A stretch of 64,000 nt of DNA, from NCBI GenBank assembly GCA_016713525.1, contig JADJOZ010000011.1:1-64000 (forward strand). Direction: 5' to 3'. Of this stretch, positions 29,289 through 37,762 are shown one piece after another. Source of the DNA: Bacteroidota bacterium (lineage in GTDB: Bacteria > Bacteroidota > Bacteroidia > AKYH767-A > OLB10). Positions within the stretch are counted from its first letter, which is position 1. Each line of letters begins with the position of its first letter. The notes under the pieces were generated by a model that saw only the letters and a program-made list of their open reading frames with translations, made no database searches and was not told the origin of the DNA. The position numbers and the translations under genes were made by a program.

Positions 29289-29636
29289 ATGACTGATAAA
29301 TCATTCACAAACTGGCATACAAAGAGCGATCAACAATTGGCAGCTCACATAGGGACATTTGTAAAGCATCACAGGCTGGAGCAAAACAAAACTCAGGAGA
29401 TCCTGTCGAAAGAGGCCGGAATAAGTCGCTCGACTCTAAGTTTACTAGAGCATGGAGAAACGGTTACTCTGGCAACGCTGATTCAAGTGTTAAGGGTATT
29501 GGATCAACTACAGGTCATGGAAGCATTTGAGGTAAAACAAAGTGTCAGTCCGATCGCATTAGCCAAAGCGGAGCAGAAGAGTCGCAAAAGAGCCAGAAAT
29601 ACCAACACCACCAATCCCGAAAAAACAGATTGGTAA
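29289..29636 (+). CDS. hipB: HipB-like XRE-family antitoxin/regulator
   Basis: 115 residues with a helix-turn-helix at about 20-80 (IGTFVKHHRLEQNKTQEILSKEAGISRSTLSLLEHGETVTLATLIQVLRVL), typical of XRE/HipB DNA-binding proteins. The C-terminal tail is basic (KAEQKSRKRARNTN). The HipA-like gene starts 3 bp downstream. HipB proteins neutralise HipA kinases and repress the shared promoter, which fits the inverted repeats upstream. It is complete. Confidence 0.88.
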   Translation: MTDKSFTNWHTKSDQQLAAHIGTFVKHHRLEQNKTQEILSKEAGISRSTLSLLEHGETVTLATLIQVLRVLDQLQVMEAFEVKQSVSPIALAKAEQKSRKRARNTNTTNPEKTDW

Positions 29637-29639
29637 TTT

Positions 29640-30951
29640 ATGAATACGGCATTTGTAAAAATATGGGGAGAATTAGTAGGCGCTGTTGCCTGGGATAATG
29701 CCACAGGTTATGCCACATTTGAATACGACTCCAAATTCAAAACTTTAGGTTGGGATTTGGCTCCTTTGAAAATGCCTTTGCATGCTGCTAATAATAACTT
29801 CAGTTTCCCTGCATTACGTAAAAATCAGAACCTTCATTAGATACTTTCAAAGGCCTCCCCGGGCTATTAGCCGATGTGCTTCCCGATAGGTACGGTAATG
29901 AACTATTAACTTATGGCTTGCACAACAAGGTCGTCAGCAGGGTAGCATGAATCCTGTTGAAACGCTTTGTTTCATAGGTACCCGTGGAATGGGTGCTTTT
30001 GGAGTTTGAACCCGCAACAATAAAGGAAGGTTCAAGATCTTTTTCAGTAGAAGTAGATAGTCTGGTTGACCTGGCAAGAAAAATGCTGACTGGTAAAAAA
30101 GCATTCGTAACTAACATAAAAGTAGACGAGGAAAAGGCTATTCTTGAGTTCTTACGAATTGGTACTTCTGCAGGAGGAGCAAGACCAAAAGCCGTAATTG
30201 CATACAATGAAAAAACAGGTGAGGTAAGATCCGGACAAACCAATGCACCCAATGGTTTTGAACAATGGCTGATAAAACTTGATGGAGTTAGTGATGTACA
30301 ATTAGGATCAAGTTCCGGCTACGGTCGTGTAGAAATGGCTTATTACAACATGGCTGTGGCTTGTGGTATCAACATGATGCCATCGAGATTGCTGGAAGAA
30401 AACAACAGAGCCCATTTCATGACTAAACGTTTTGACAGAGAAAGTGGAGCGATCAAACATCATATTCAAACATTTTGCGCGATGAATCATTTTGACTACA
30501 ACCTGGTAACCAGTTTCAGTTACGAGCAGTTGTTTCAAACGATGCGAGAGCTGAGATTAACATATCAAGACGCAGAACAAATGTTTCGTAGAATGGTATT
30601 TAATGTGGTGGCCCGGAATTGCGATGATCACACAAAAAACTTTTCCTTCCGATTGAAAAAGGTGGGAAGTGGGAGTTAGCTCCAGCGTATGATATTTGCC
30701 ATGCTTATCAACCCAACCATCAATGGGTGAGTCAACATGCACTTAGCATCAATGGTAAGCGATCCCACATTACCAAAGAAGATTTGTTAACGATTGGTAA
30801 ATCTATCCGATGTAAAAATGCTGCAGAAACAATTGAGGAGATTAGCAGCATTGTGAACAAATGGAAACACTTTGCAGATGAAGTAAATGTTTCACCAAAG
30901 TTGCGCGATGAAATTGATGCTACTTTGGAAGGATTAAGGATTAAGGATTAA
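29640..30951 (+). pseudogene. hipA: HipA-like Ser/Thr kinase toxin, frameshifted
   Basis: Read across frames the protein has all HipA parts: an N-terminal HipA_N domain (VKIWGELVGAVAWDNATGYATFEY), GLPGLLADVLPDRYGNELL, the P-loop-like GTSAGGARPKAVI, the catalytic loop RNCDDHTKNFSF (Asp/Asn pair) and the metal-binding LAPAYDICHAY. HipA kinases phosphorylate translation factors such as glutamyl-tRNA synthetase to arrest growth. Frames change near 29815, 29990 (TTTT in GGTGCTTTTGGAG) and 30655; each can be mended with one base, and no catalytic residue is lost. The C-terminus LRIKD and the stop are made by the ATTAAGG array at 30930. Confidence 0.88.
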
Positions 30952-31085
30952 GGATTAAGGATTTTTTGTTTCTGCGCAGAAATAAATTTCTTCGTCTTTC
31001 TCATTCTCACTCTCATTCCATTTCTCCGTCCGTTCTCATTCCCATTCTCATTCCCATTCTCCTTCTCTTTCTGTTCTCCTTCCAA
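30930..31085. repeat. Composite intergenic repeat mosaic, locus 3
   Basis: A heptamer array of four ATTAAGG units (30930-30964) is followed by a diverged TTTTTTGTTTCTGCGCAG module and C/T hexamer runs (about 30995-31085). No phased TGAT element is present. The remaining gap to 31312 is AT-rich and contains no gene I can see. Confidence 0.7.
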
Positions 31086-31312
31086 TCTCATGAAAGTTGA
31101 TTTAAGGTAAAAGTTGGTAAATATCCATCATTTTATTAGTTTTGATTTCAAGGATAAATAACAGTAACCTTTCAAGACACTTTACGATTTAATTTTAACA
31201 TTCAGTTAGTGTTTAAAGATTCTATGAAAAACTAAGTTAAACTATTCTACTATTTGGCATCGCCATGAATGATGCCACATATGACATTAACAACTAAGAA
31301 AAGGTAAAACCA

Positions 31313-32116
31313 ATGACACTTGAAGAATTTACAAATGAGTTTGTGTCGGCAAGATCACAGTTAAAATCTTACATTTTAAGAATAACAGCTAGTATTGAAG
31401 ACACCGAAGACATAGTTCAGGATGCGTTCATAAAAGCCTCGCTTAAACTCGACACTTTTCGGGCTGAAAGCACGGTGAAGACCTGGATTTTTACAATTGC
31501 ATCAAATATTGCAAAAGACAATTTACGGGCAAAGAAAAGATGGCCTGAAGATGTTACTGATATTTGCCGGGAAAAAGCATTGGCAAACCCTGACTATTTT
31601 CCGGAAATATCCAATATCATGCAAACATCCACTCAGGCTGCTTTCGAAATAAAAGAACATATCACATTCTGCCTGACATGCATTTCGAAATCATTACCAT
31701 TAGAACAACAACTTTGTTTGCTACTTAAAGAGATCCATGATTTCAAAGTTTCAGAAATCGCAGCCATATTACAGACAAACGAATCTATGATAAAGTATTA
31801 CCTGCATGCCAGTCGTGCAAAAATGGTTCATATTTACGAAGGTCGTTGTGCACTGATAAATAAAGAAGGGACCTGTCACCAATGCTCAGAATTGAATGGC
31901 ATTTTTAACCCGAAACAAAATTTTGAGGTGGAGAAGAATAAAATTGAGTTTGCCAAAAAAGCAAATGACCCTGACAGAGAATTGCTGCTTGACCTTCGAT
32001 TTAGAATAATGAAAGAAATTGATCCATTCAATTCCAGTGGTTCAGATTTGCAATTGCATCATATTCAACACAATAGAGATGTAATGGAAAATTATTTAGA
32101 AAAAAATGATCAATAG
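31313..32116 (+). CDS. ECF-type RNA polymerase sigma factor with C-terminal extension
   Basis: 267 residues. Region 2 (about 10-75) shows ILRITASIEDTEDIVQDAFIKA and TFRAESTVKTWIFTIASN; region 4 (about 115-170) shows LPLEQQLCLLLKEIHDFKVSEIAAILQTNESMIKYYLHASRAKM. An extra 90 residues follow, with Cys residues CALINKEGTCHQCSELNG that could bind zinc and may act as a built-in regulator. No anti-sigma gene is adjacent; the next gene, an SRPBCC protein, starts 57 bp later on the same strand. It is complete and cytoplasmic. Confidence 0.9.
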   Translation: MTLEEFTNEFVSARSQLKSYILRITASIEDTEDIVQDAFIKASLKLDTFRAESTVKTWIFTIASNIAKDNLRAKKRWPEDVTDICREKALANPDYFPEISNIMQTSTQAAFEIKEHITFCLTCISKSLPLEQQLCLLLKEIHDFKVSEIAAILQTNESMIKYYLHASRAKMVHIYEGRCALINKEGTCHQCSELNGIFNPKQNFEVEKNKIEFAKKANDPDRELLLDLRFRIMKEIDPFNSSGSDLQLHHIQHNRDVMENYLEKNDQ

Positions 32117-32173
32117 CCTATCGTTTTGTTTTGCCCAATCGTCAAAGAGGTATAACAATCAAAAAAGCTGAAA

Positions 32174-32640
32174 ATGACAACTGTATCATCAAACGGCAAA
32201 GCCGTAACCACCAAAAAAACCTTCAGCCGGGAAACGGCAGTAAGCATTGACATCAAAGCTGACAGAAGCATTATTTGGGCACTCTTAACCAATGCAAATG
32301 ATTTCCCTCGATGGAATTCAAGCGTAATTTCAATTGATGGCTTAATTGCGCCGGGTGAAAAAATTAAACTCAAATCAACATTAGACCCAAAAAGGAATTT
32401 AAACTCAAAGTAAAAGAGTTTGATTCGGAAAATCGTTTAGCATGGTGCGATGCAATGGGCAACCGGGTTTACACACTTAAATCGATTGGTAATACGTTGA
32501 CAAACTTTACCATGGAAGAGAAAATTGGAGGTCCGCTTTTTCCATTGTTTGCTAAAATGATTCCTCCATTTGGTAAGGCATTTGAACAATTTGCAACTGA
32601 TCTTAAAAACGAAGCAGAAATAATTTCTAGAACAAAATAA
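32174..32640 (+). pseudogene. SRPBCC (START-like) domain protein, frameshifted
   Basis: About 155 residues when mended. TFSRETAVSIDIKADRSIIWALLTNANDFPRWNSSVISIDG is the usual start of a polyketide-cyclase-like SRPBCC fold, and MEEKIGGPLFPLFAKMIPPFGKAFEQFATDLKNEAE is its C-terminal helix. The break is near 32392-32400, beside an AAAAA run, and one base restores the frame. These proteins bind hydrophobic ligands; the ligand here is unknown. It is probably co-transcribed with the upstream sigma factor. Confidence 0.8.
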
Positions 32641-32651
32641 ATTTACTCATT

Positions 32652-33059
32652 ATGGCTTACAAAATTGGAACAAAAGAAAAACCAATGGTTCTGAAAACAC
32701 CACCATTGACAAGTGAATATACCATGCACGTTGATCAAAAAGATGGTAAAGATGTTTTAGTTTGCACAGTAGGAAAAACGGTACTGTTGTATAACATCGA
32801 CATTCTGGAAGACCTGCATAAAATGCTGAAAAAACACGCTGACTGGATGGAGCTGGGAAGTGCTGATGAACAAAAACCTGCCAAAGAAGGAACAGTTGAA
32901 TTTTGGGGACGCTCAGAAAAAAATCCTGTTGGCGGTTGGTACGGTTTAAAAAAGGGTCTGCGTGGAAGAGTTGGTATGTACATTCCACCCTTAATGGAAA
33001 AACTCGGTCTGGCAGAAGTAACCCATGATCCAAAGGGAAATAAAATGAGAGCAAAGTGA
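32652..33059 (+). CDS. Conserved hypothetical protein (probably DUF6855 family)
   Basis: 135 residues. The whole protein has the highly conserved look of a small cytoplasmic family: MAYKIGTKEKPMVLKTPPLTSEY, then HADWMELGSADEQKPAKEGTVE and the near-invariant GWYGLKKGLRGRVGMYIPPLMEKLGL. I believe this is the DUF6855 family but cannot confirm it here. No enzymatic motif is apparent. The minus-strand ORF over the same stretch is a shadow. Confidence 0.75.
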   Translation: MAYKIGTKEKPMVLKTPPLTSEYTMHVDQKDGKDVLVCTVGKTVLLYNIDILEDLHKMLKKHADWMELGSADEQKPAKEGTVEFWGRSEKNPVGGWYGLKKGLRGRVGMYIPPLMEKLGLAEVTHDPKGNKMRAK

Positions 33060-33134
33060 TAGTATTTAAAGCTAATTTCGTTTTGAGTCAATATTGATTT
33101 CATAAGCGTATTTTATAAGTGCAATGGCAAGATC

Positions 33135-33209
33135 AGGATTAAATTAAGGATTAAGGATTAAGGATTAAGAATTAAGAATTAAGAATTAAGGATTAAGGAT
33201 TAAGGATTG
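33135..33209. repeat. ATTAAGG/ATTAAGA heptamer array, locus 4
   Basis: About ten 7-bp units in a row, the longest such array in the window, between the DUF6855-like gene and arr. None of the other mosaic modules accompany it. The sequence ATTAAGG repeated three times places a TAA in every reading frame. Confidence 0.8.
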
Positions 33210-33286
33210 GGGACATATAGTGGAATGAAAGTTTTTAATATCCAAAAAACATCAACCACCCGAAATAAATGTAAAAATAAAAAGCA

Positions 33287-33721
33287 ATGGACAACATCAA
33301 TAAAATCCCAGTTGCCCCCGCACCCTTTGCACAAACTTATTTTCATGGCACTAAGGCTGATCTTAACGTTGGCGATTAAATTTCTCCGGGAATAACTTCG
33401 AATTACGGTAAGCGGAAGAATTCCAATTATGTATACATGACTGCAACCCTGGATGCCGCAATATGGGGAGCCGAACTGGCACTGGGCAATGGACTGGAGC
33501 GAATCTATTTAGTAGAGCCTGCAGGTGAAATTGAAGATGATCCGAATCTTACTGATGAAAAGTTTCCCGGCAATCCTACAAAATCATACAGATCGAAAAG
33601 TCCTTTCAAAGTAGTAGGAGAAGTATCCAAATGGCAAGGCCACGCACCGGAAATGGTTCAACAAATGAAAACCAGTCTGGCGAAACTGGATGAACAAGGA
33701 ATTGAACTAATAGATGAATAA
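33287..33721 (+). pseudogene. arr: Rifampin ADP-ribosyltransferase (Arr) with an in-frame stop
   Basis: The reading frame from the ATG at 33287 encodes MDNINKIPVAPAPFAQTYFHGTKADLNVGD, then a TAA at 33377-33379, then in the same frame ISPGITSNYGKRKNSNYVYMTATLDAAIWGAELAL and the Arr core ERIYLVEPAGEIEDDPNLTDEKF / PGNPTKSYRSK, ending WQGHAPEMVQQMKTSLAKLDEQGIELIDE. Arr inactivates rifamycins by ADP-ribosylation using NAD+; the HGT motif and the Asp of IEDDPNLTD are present. Relatives have GDLI-PG here, so the stop replaces a Leu codon (TTA to TAA is one substitution). Translation from the ATG at 33437 would lack the NAD-binding HGT. No promoter is obvious in the repeat array upstream. Confidence 0.85.
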
Positions 33722-33817
33722 CTATCAAACCTCATGAATGGTTTTGTGTCACTTGACCTGAATTAACCGCACGATAATTGCAATACCTGTCTTTTACTTT
33801 AGTATGAATAGACAGCC

Positions 33818-34339
33818 ATGCAGATAAAATCAAATGTTACTTTCAAGGAATATGTAAAGCTCCTATATAAGCTAACCTATGAGCGACCTGTGATGAAGCT
33901 GATTTTAGCCTTTGCAGGAATTATTTTAGTGTGGATAATTTTCTACTATTTAAGCATATTTGATCTTCCGGAGCCACTAATTTATCAATACCTTACTTTA
34001 GTTCTGATTTTTATTGTCCAACCCATTGTCATTTACACTACCATCCGAAGAAATTATTTTGCCAGTAATTAGTTAATGGGGCTGATTGAAATGAAAATTA
34101 CTTCTCAGAAAATAAAAATCAAAGGCGATTCATTTTATCTGGAAATTAAGTGGCACAAAGGTTTCAAGATTGTAGAAAAAGCAAATTGGTTTCTGCTTTA
34201 TCAGAATAGCTTGTCGGCAATTTTAATTCCAAAAAATGTTATGTCTGCTGCTGAGGTAGTAAAATTCAGGGGTATTCTGAAAAAAATCGAGGATGATTTA
34301 ATCATTGATTTGAAAAACCCGACGAGAATACGGCATTAA
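33818..34339 (+). pseudogene. YcxB-like membrane protein interrupted by an in-frame TAG
   Basis: Two ORFs in the same frame, 33818-34072 and 34076-34339, are separated only by TAG TTA. The first has two transmembrane helices (LAFAGIILVWIIFYYLSIF and YLTLVLIFIVQPIVIYTTI). The second is the YcxB-like C-terminal domain (KWHKGFKIVEKANWFLLYQNSLSAILIPKNVM, where WxLLY...ILIPK is the family pattern). Together they give about 173 residues, the normal length. YcxB-like proteins are membrane proteins of unknown function. Confidence 0.7.
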
Positions 34340-34494
34340 TGATAAATGTATATTGCTAAACTTTTAATAAAATTGTTAAGTCAACCCTAGAGTTGTAGAA
34401 ATATTAATAGGAACATCAATAACATTTTCCATCATCATGTGATAATAGTAACGGTAATATATTTCCTATTTTTACCGGCAATTGCTTTATCGTT

Positions 34495-35109
34495 ATGCTT
34501 AAGAAACATGCCATTCTGATTTCAACAGGGCTTTCTATCATTTTCATTGTTATTGCCACCTTACTTTATCCGGGAGGATCCATTTACGATGCGAATTCGG
34601 TGGGGTTCGACTGGACAAAAAACTTTATGAGTAATCTTTTTGGCGAAAAGGCACTCAATGGTGCCGATAACCCGGCGCGTATTTGGGCTTTTATTGGAAT
34701 GATTTTTCATTCTTTGACATACATGCTTTTCTTTATTAACGTCTCCACAAAAATACCGCATCAGGGATCCGCAAAAATTGTAAAATATTTAGGGCTTTCA
34801 AATCTTATATTTATCGTTTTAATTGCAACTCCATTGCATGATTTAATGCTACCAATCACCAGCACCATTTTCTTAGCCGGTTTATTTTATATAACTGTTT
34901 TTGTTTTAAAATCGCGACTTACTGTTTTTAAATTTCTTTGCGTTATATGTTTGCTGCTATATTATGTTACCATTGCCCTTTATGGTTTCGGATATGTGGA
35001 TCTGTTAGTCATCATGCAAAAAGTAACTTTTCTCTTCTCTTTATTGGTGATCCTTGGGTTGGAGTACTTCACCTCGAAAGAAGACTTCCTGCCTAAGCAG
35101 CAGTCGTAA
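34495..35109 (+). CDS. DUF998-like polytopic membrane protein
   Basis: 204 residues, about six transmembrane helices (residues 8-25, 60-80, 96-112, 118-138, 145-165, 175-192). The loop after the first helix (YPGGSIYDANSVGFDWTKNFMSNLFGEKALNGADNPA) resembles the extracellular loop of DUF998-type proteins, and HDLMLPI follows later. Transport or sensing roles are unknown. It stands alone; the convergent TfoX-like gene follows after a gap holding a perfect 16-bp palindrome. Confidence 0.65.
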   Translation: MLKKHAILISTGLSIIFIVIATLLYPGGSIYDANSVGFDWTKNFMSNLFGEKALNGADNPARIWAFIGMIFHSLTYMLFFINVSTKIPHQGSAKIVKYLGLSNLIFIVLIATPLHDLMLPITSTIFLAGLFYITVFVLKSRLTVFKFLCVICLLLYYVTIALYGFGYVDLLVIMQKVTFLFSLLVILGLEYFTSKEDFLPKQQS

Positions 35110-35229
35110 AATGGCGTTGCATGTGGTAAAAATGTATTGCTGGCTTGTTTTCTTCAGAAGTGGAACTTGGGTTTCTGTCATTAAAGCCTGTATTATAATG
35201 TTTAATATCCAACGTTTTAAACATTTATT

Positions 35230-35245
35230 CGGCATTATAATGCCG
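35230..35245. repeat. Perfect 16-bp palindrome CGGCATTATAATGCCG
   Basis: The palindrome lies between the convergent membrane-protein and TfoX-like genes and resembles the element at 6470-6485. It could act as a terminator stem or be an interspersed repeat. Confidence 0.6.
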
Positions 35246-35258
35246 TAAACGTCCATCT

Positions 35259-35606
35259 TCACTTCCTCTTCTTACTAGATTTCGCTTTCTTATTGTAATC
35301 CAGTGCCATCCCTATCCAATAATCAAAGTCTTTAGGCGAGTTTATACCTGATTCGTCAATGAGCACAAATCCAATCATGGGACGGGTGGTAAAATCCATT
35401 GTTTTGCACCCGGGCCTGATAATTGCCTGTTCATGATGAGCAGGGTCTATCCGACACATGAGCTGGTCTTTATACACACCCACACACATTTTATCATTGT
35501 ACATAAATGTGAGTCCACCCATCATTTTCTTTTCTTCAATATTAGGCAGCGTTGCTAGTCTCTTTCTGATACGTTCTGCCAGTGTTTCATCGTAAGCCAT
35601 AGTCAA
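35259..35606 (-). CDS. TfoX/Sxy N-terminal domain protein
   Basis: 115 residues. LAERIRKRLATLPNIEEKKMMGGLTFMYNDKMCVGVYKDQLMCRI is the TfoX_N signature, followed by GFVLIDESGINSPKDFDYWI and a Lys-rich tail. The full-length TfoX of gamma-proteobacteria controls competence; single-domain forms like this one are common in Bacteroidota and have no established role. The start may be Met1 or Met3 (MAYDE). It is complete. Confidence 0.88.
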   Translation of the reverse strand: MTMAYDETLAERIRKRLATLPNIEEKKMMGGLTFMYNDKMCVGVYKDQLMCRIDPAHHEQAIIRPGCKTMDFTTRPMIGFVLIDESGINSPKDFDYWIGMALDYNKKAKSSKKRK

Positions 35607-35704
35607 ATATATAAAATTTCTGATCGAGTCTTTAATTTTTAACTTTGTATTTTATATCCTCAATTTAAATAGGGTATCTTAAATTTACCAACCCCAACCT
35701 TGTA

Positions 35705-36635
35705 ATGCCGAAATTAAAATTACTTCTTCTAACGCTTTTCATTTCCTGCGTATCTTATGGACAAAGGGTTGAAACTATTTACCTCAACCCCAACGACAGT
35801 ACTACAAACATGTACGTTGCTGTTTTCCCTGAAAAAGGAACCCATAAAGTCATTTCTGGTATTGATGGATAGTTATGGAAATTCTCCAAAAGGGGTATTG
35901 TCTCAGACAGAAATTCCCACCTACGCCGCACAGCAAGGCATTTTAACTATCATTCCGTTATTAGCCACAGGTTCCACTTACTTTGGTAGTGATCGCGCTT
36001 CCCTTCAATCGTTAAGAGACATTGTACATATGGTGGTTGCGAGATACCAATTACAAGGCAAAGCTTTTTTTATTGGCGGCTTTTCAATCGGTGGTACATG
36101 CGCCTTAAAATATGCCGAACTTACTGTCCAGGAAAATGATCCCATTAAACCTTCCGCTGTATTTGCAATTAACTCACCTCTCGATTGGGAACGATATTAT
36201 AAAGGTGCTAAAAGAGTAGTTAGATTATCGGATCAGGTTCAAGTCAACAAAGAGGTTTTTTATATGATAGAAAGAATAGAAAAAGAAGCGAACGGAACAC
36301 CAAAAACTGCATTGGAAAATTATTATAATTTTTCTCCTTATTCGTTTTCCGACACAACCCAAAAAGCTGTAAAAAATCTAATCAATACTCCCCTAATGAT
36401 TGTTACAGAGCCTGAAATTCAATGGTGGTTAGAGGAGCGTGGATATGACCTTTCCTATAATAATATTACCGACCATGCTGCCATGATAAATGAGCTGCAA
36501 AGATTAGGTAACAAGAATGCTGTTTTGATTACTACCACCAACAAAGGATATCGAAAATCCGATAACACCAGGCATCCGAATTCCTGGAGCATTGCAGAAC
36601 CGGTGCATCTTATAAAATGGTTAATGGCGCAGTAG
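35705..36635 (+). pseudogene. Exported alpha/beta-hydrolase, one frameshift
   Basis: The ATG at 35705 opens a signal peptide (MPKLKLLLLTLFISCVSYGQ) and VETIYLNPNDSTTNMYVAVFPEKG; the frame then shifts near 35840-35860 into KSFLVLMDSYGNSPKG. The rest has the hydrolase nucleophile elbow GGFSIGGTCALKYAE and a late His in NNITDHAAMINEL that could complete the triad. Substrate is unknown. The frameshift lies beside a run of A's (GAAAAAGG), so an assembly indel is likely. Length when mended is about 309 residues. Confidence 0.7.
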
Positions 36636-36714
36636 TAACAAATTGAGAAGAAAGTTGTACTTTCACCTTTAACTTTAATTAATCTCTTCATAAATAAATA
36701 AAAAATCCTCTATT

Positions 36715-37707
36715 ATGAAAGCAGCTCTTAAATTTGGAATACTTTTTTTATTCATGTGTTTTGAAGCCATGTCACAACCGGTAACCGAAACCATTTTATT
36801 TAATAATTATGTGAGTCCTTCCGACAATGACCTGGTGAACAATTTTTCAGGAAGTATCTTGTTAACTCCTGTCTCCTCGAATGGTATTACCGGTGGTTGT
36901 CTAACCGTACCAACAACAGAAAGCTGGGGAAACAATAATGCTATTTATTGTTCTAAATACATGAATTCATCCCTATATTCAAATGATGCCCGGATTTCAT
37001 TTAAGTACGACTCTACCCTGATTAATCCCATTAATTACGACAGGGCAGTTACAATTTATCTGAATCCTATTGCCGATTTCAATCACTATGTAATCGCTTC
37101 AATTACTTATGATAAAAAAATTCAGATAGTCAGTTATTTTGCCGCCAACAATCCGTTTCCTGTAAACCTGATTCACAATCATTGGTACGAATTCATATTG
37201 AGAACCAGTTATGATATGCCCATACCTGATTTATATGAGGTAAAGGCAGAAGCGCAATTGAATGATTTAGGGCCTACCGGTCTTACGCCACCAATTCCAG
37301 CAGGCAATTCTGATATTGTATTTACAGATAGTTTGTTGTATGTCGATACAGCAGTCCGGGTTTCATTTTCAGGGACCGCCTGGGGTGGAGCCAAGTATCT
37401 TGATAACTTCCAATTTCAAGGAATCAAAAGTGCTGACAGTTGCAATGCAACTACCGGAATACCTGCTGTTACAAATCCTGGGGTCGAAGTGTTTTTCACT
37501 GCCAACACTATTGAATGTACTTCTACACATCAGGAGTTATTACTTGAACTTTATTCCATTTCAGGTCAAAAAGTAGTTACTAAAAAACTTCCTTCCGGGT
37601 ATTCATCTTTTTCCGTCAGTGACTTTGCTAATGGTTTATATTTGATGAAAATTATGGCTCCCGATGGAAAGGTGCAGCTGACAAAAAAGTTTATTGTTAG
37701 TAATTAG
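36715..37707 (+). CDS. T9SS-secreted protein of unknown function
   Basis: 330 residues with a signal peptide (LKFGILFLFMCFEAMSQ), a central beta-rich domain of about 230 residues with Asn/Asp turns (IYLNPIADFNHYVIASITYD), and a T9SS sorting domain at the end (VFFTANTIECTSTHQELLLELYSISGQ to ANGLYLMKIMAPDGKVQLTKKFIV). The central part could be a LamG-type jelly roll, but no decisive motif is seen. It is followed closely on the same strand by another T9SS cargo gene (55 bp gap). Confidence 0.8.
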   Translation: MKAALKFGILFLFMCFEAMSQPVTETILFNNYVSPSDNDLVNNFSGSILLTPVSSNGITGGCLTVPTTESWGNNNAIYCSKYMNSSLYSNDARISFKYDSTLINPINYDRAVTIYLNPIADFNHYVIASITYDKKIQIVSYFAANNPFPVNLIHNHWYEFILRTSYDMPIPDLYEVKAEAQLNDLGPTGLTPPIPAGNSDIVFTDSLLYVDTAVRVSFSGTAWGGAKYLDNFQFQGIKSADSCNATTGIPAVTNPGVEVFFTANTIECTSTHQELLLELYSISGQKVVTKKLPSGYSSFSVSDFANGLYLMKIMAPDGKVQLTKKFIVSN

Positions 37708-37762
37708 TGAAGTGATTGCAGGGAATAATATTCAAGAACTCAACTTATACATTTCAATTACA

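Noticed and set aside
29640..30951. Several short separate genes in place of HipA
   Set aside because: The fragments carry consecutive HipA domains in order, and single-base changes join them, so one gene is the simpler reading.
32650..33054. Long minus-strand ORFs opposite the DUF6855-like gene
   Set aside because: The plus-strand product is a conserved-looking complete protein; the opposite frames have odd composition and no recognisable motif.
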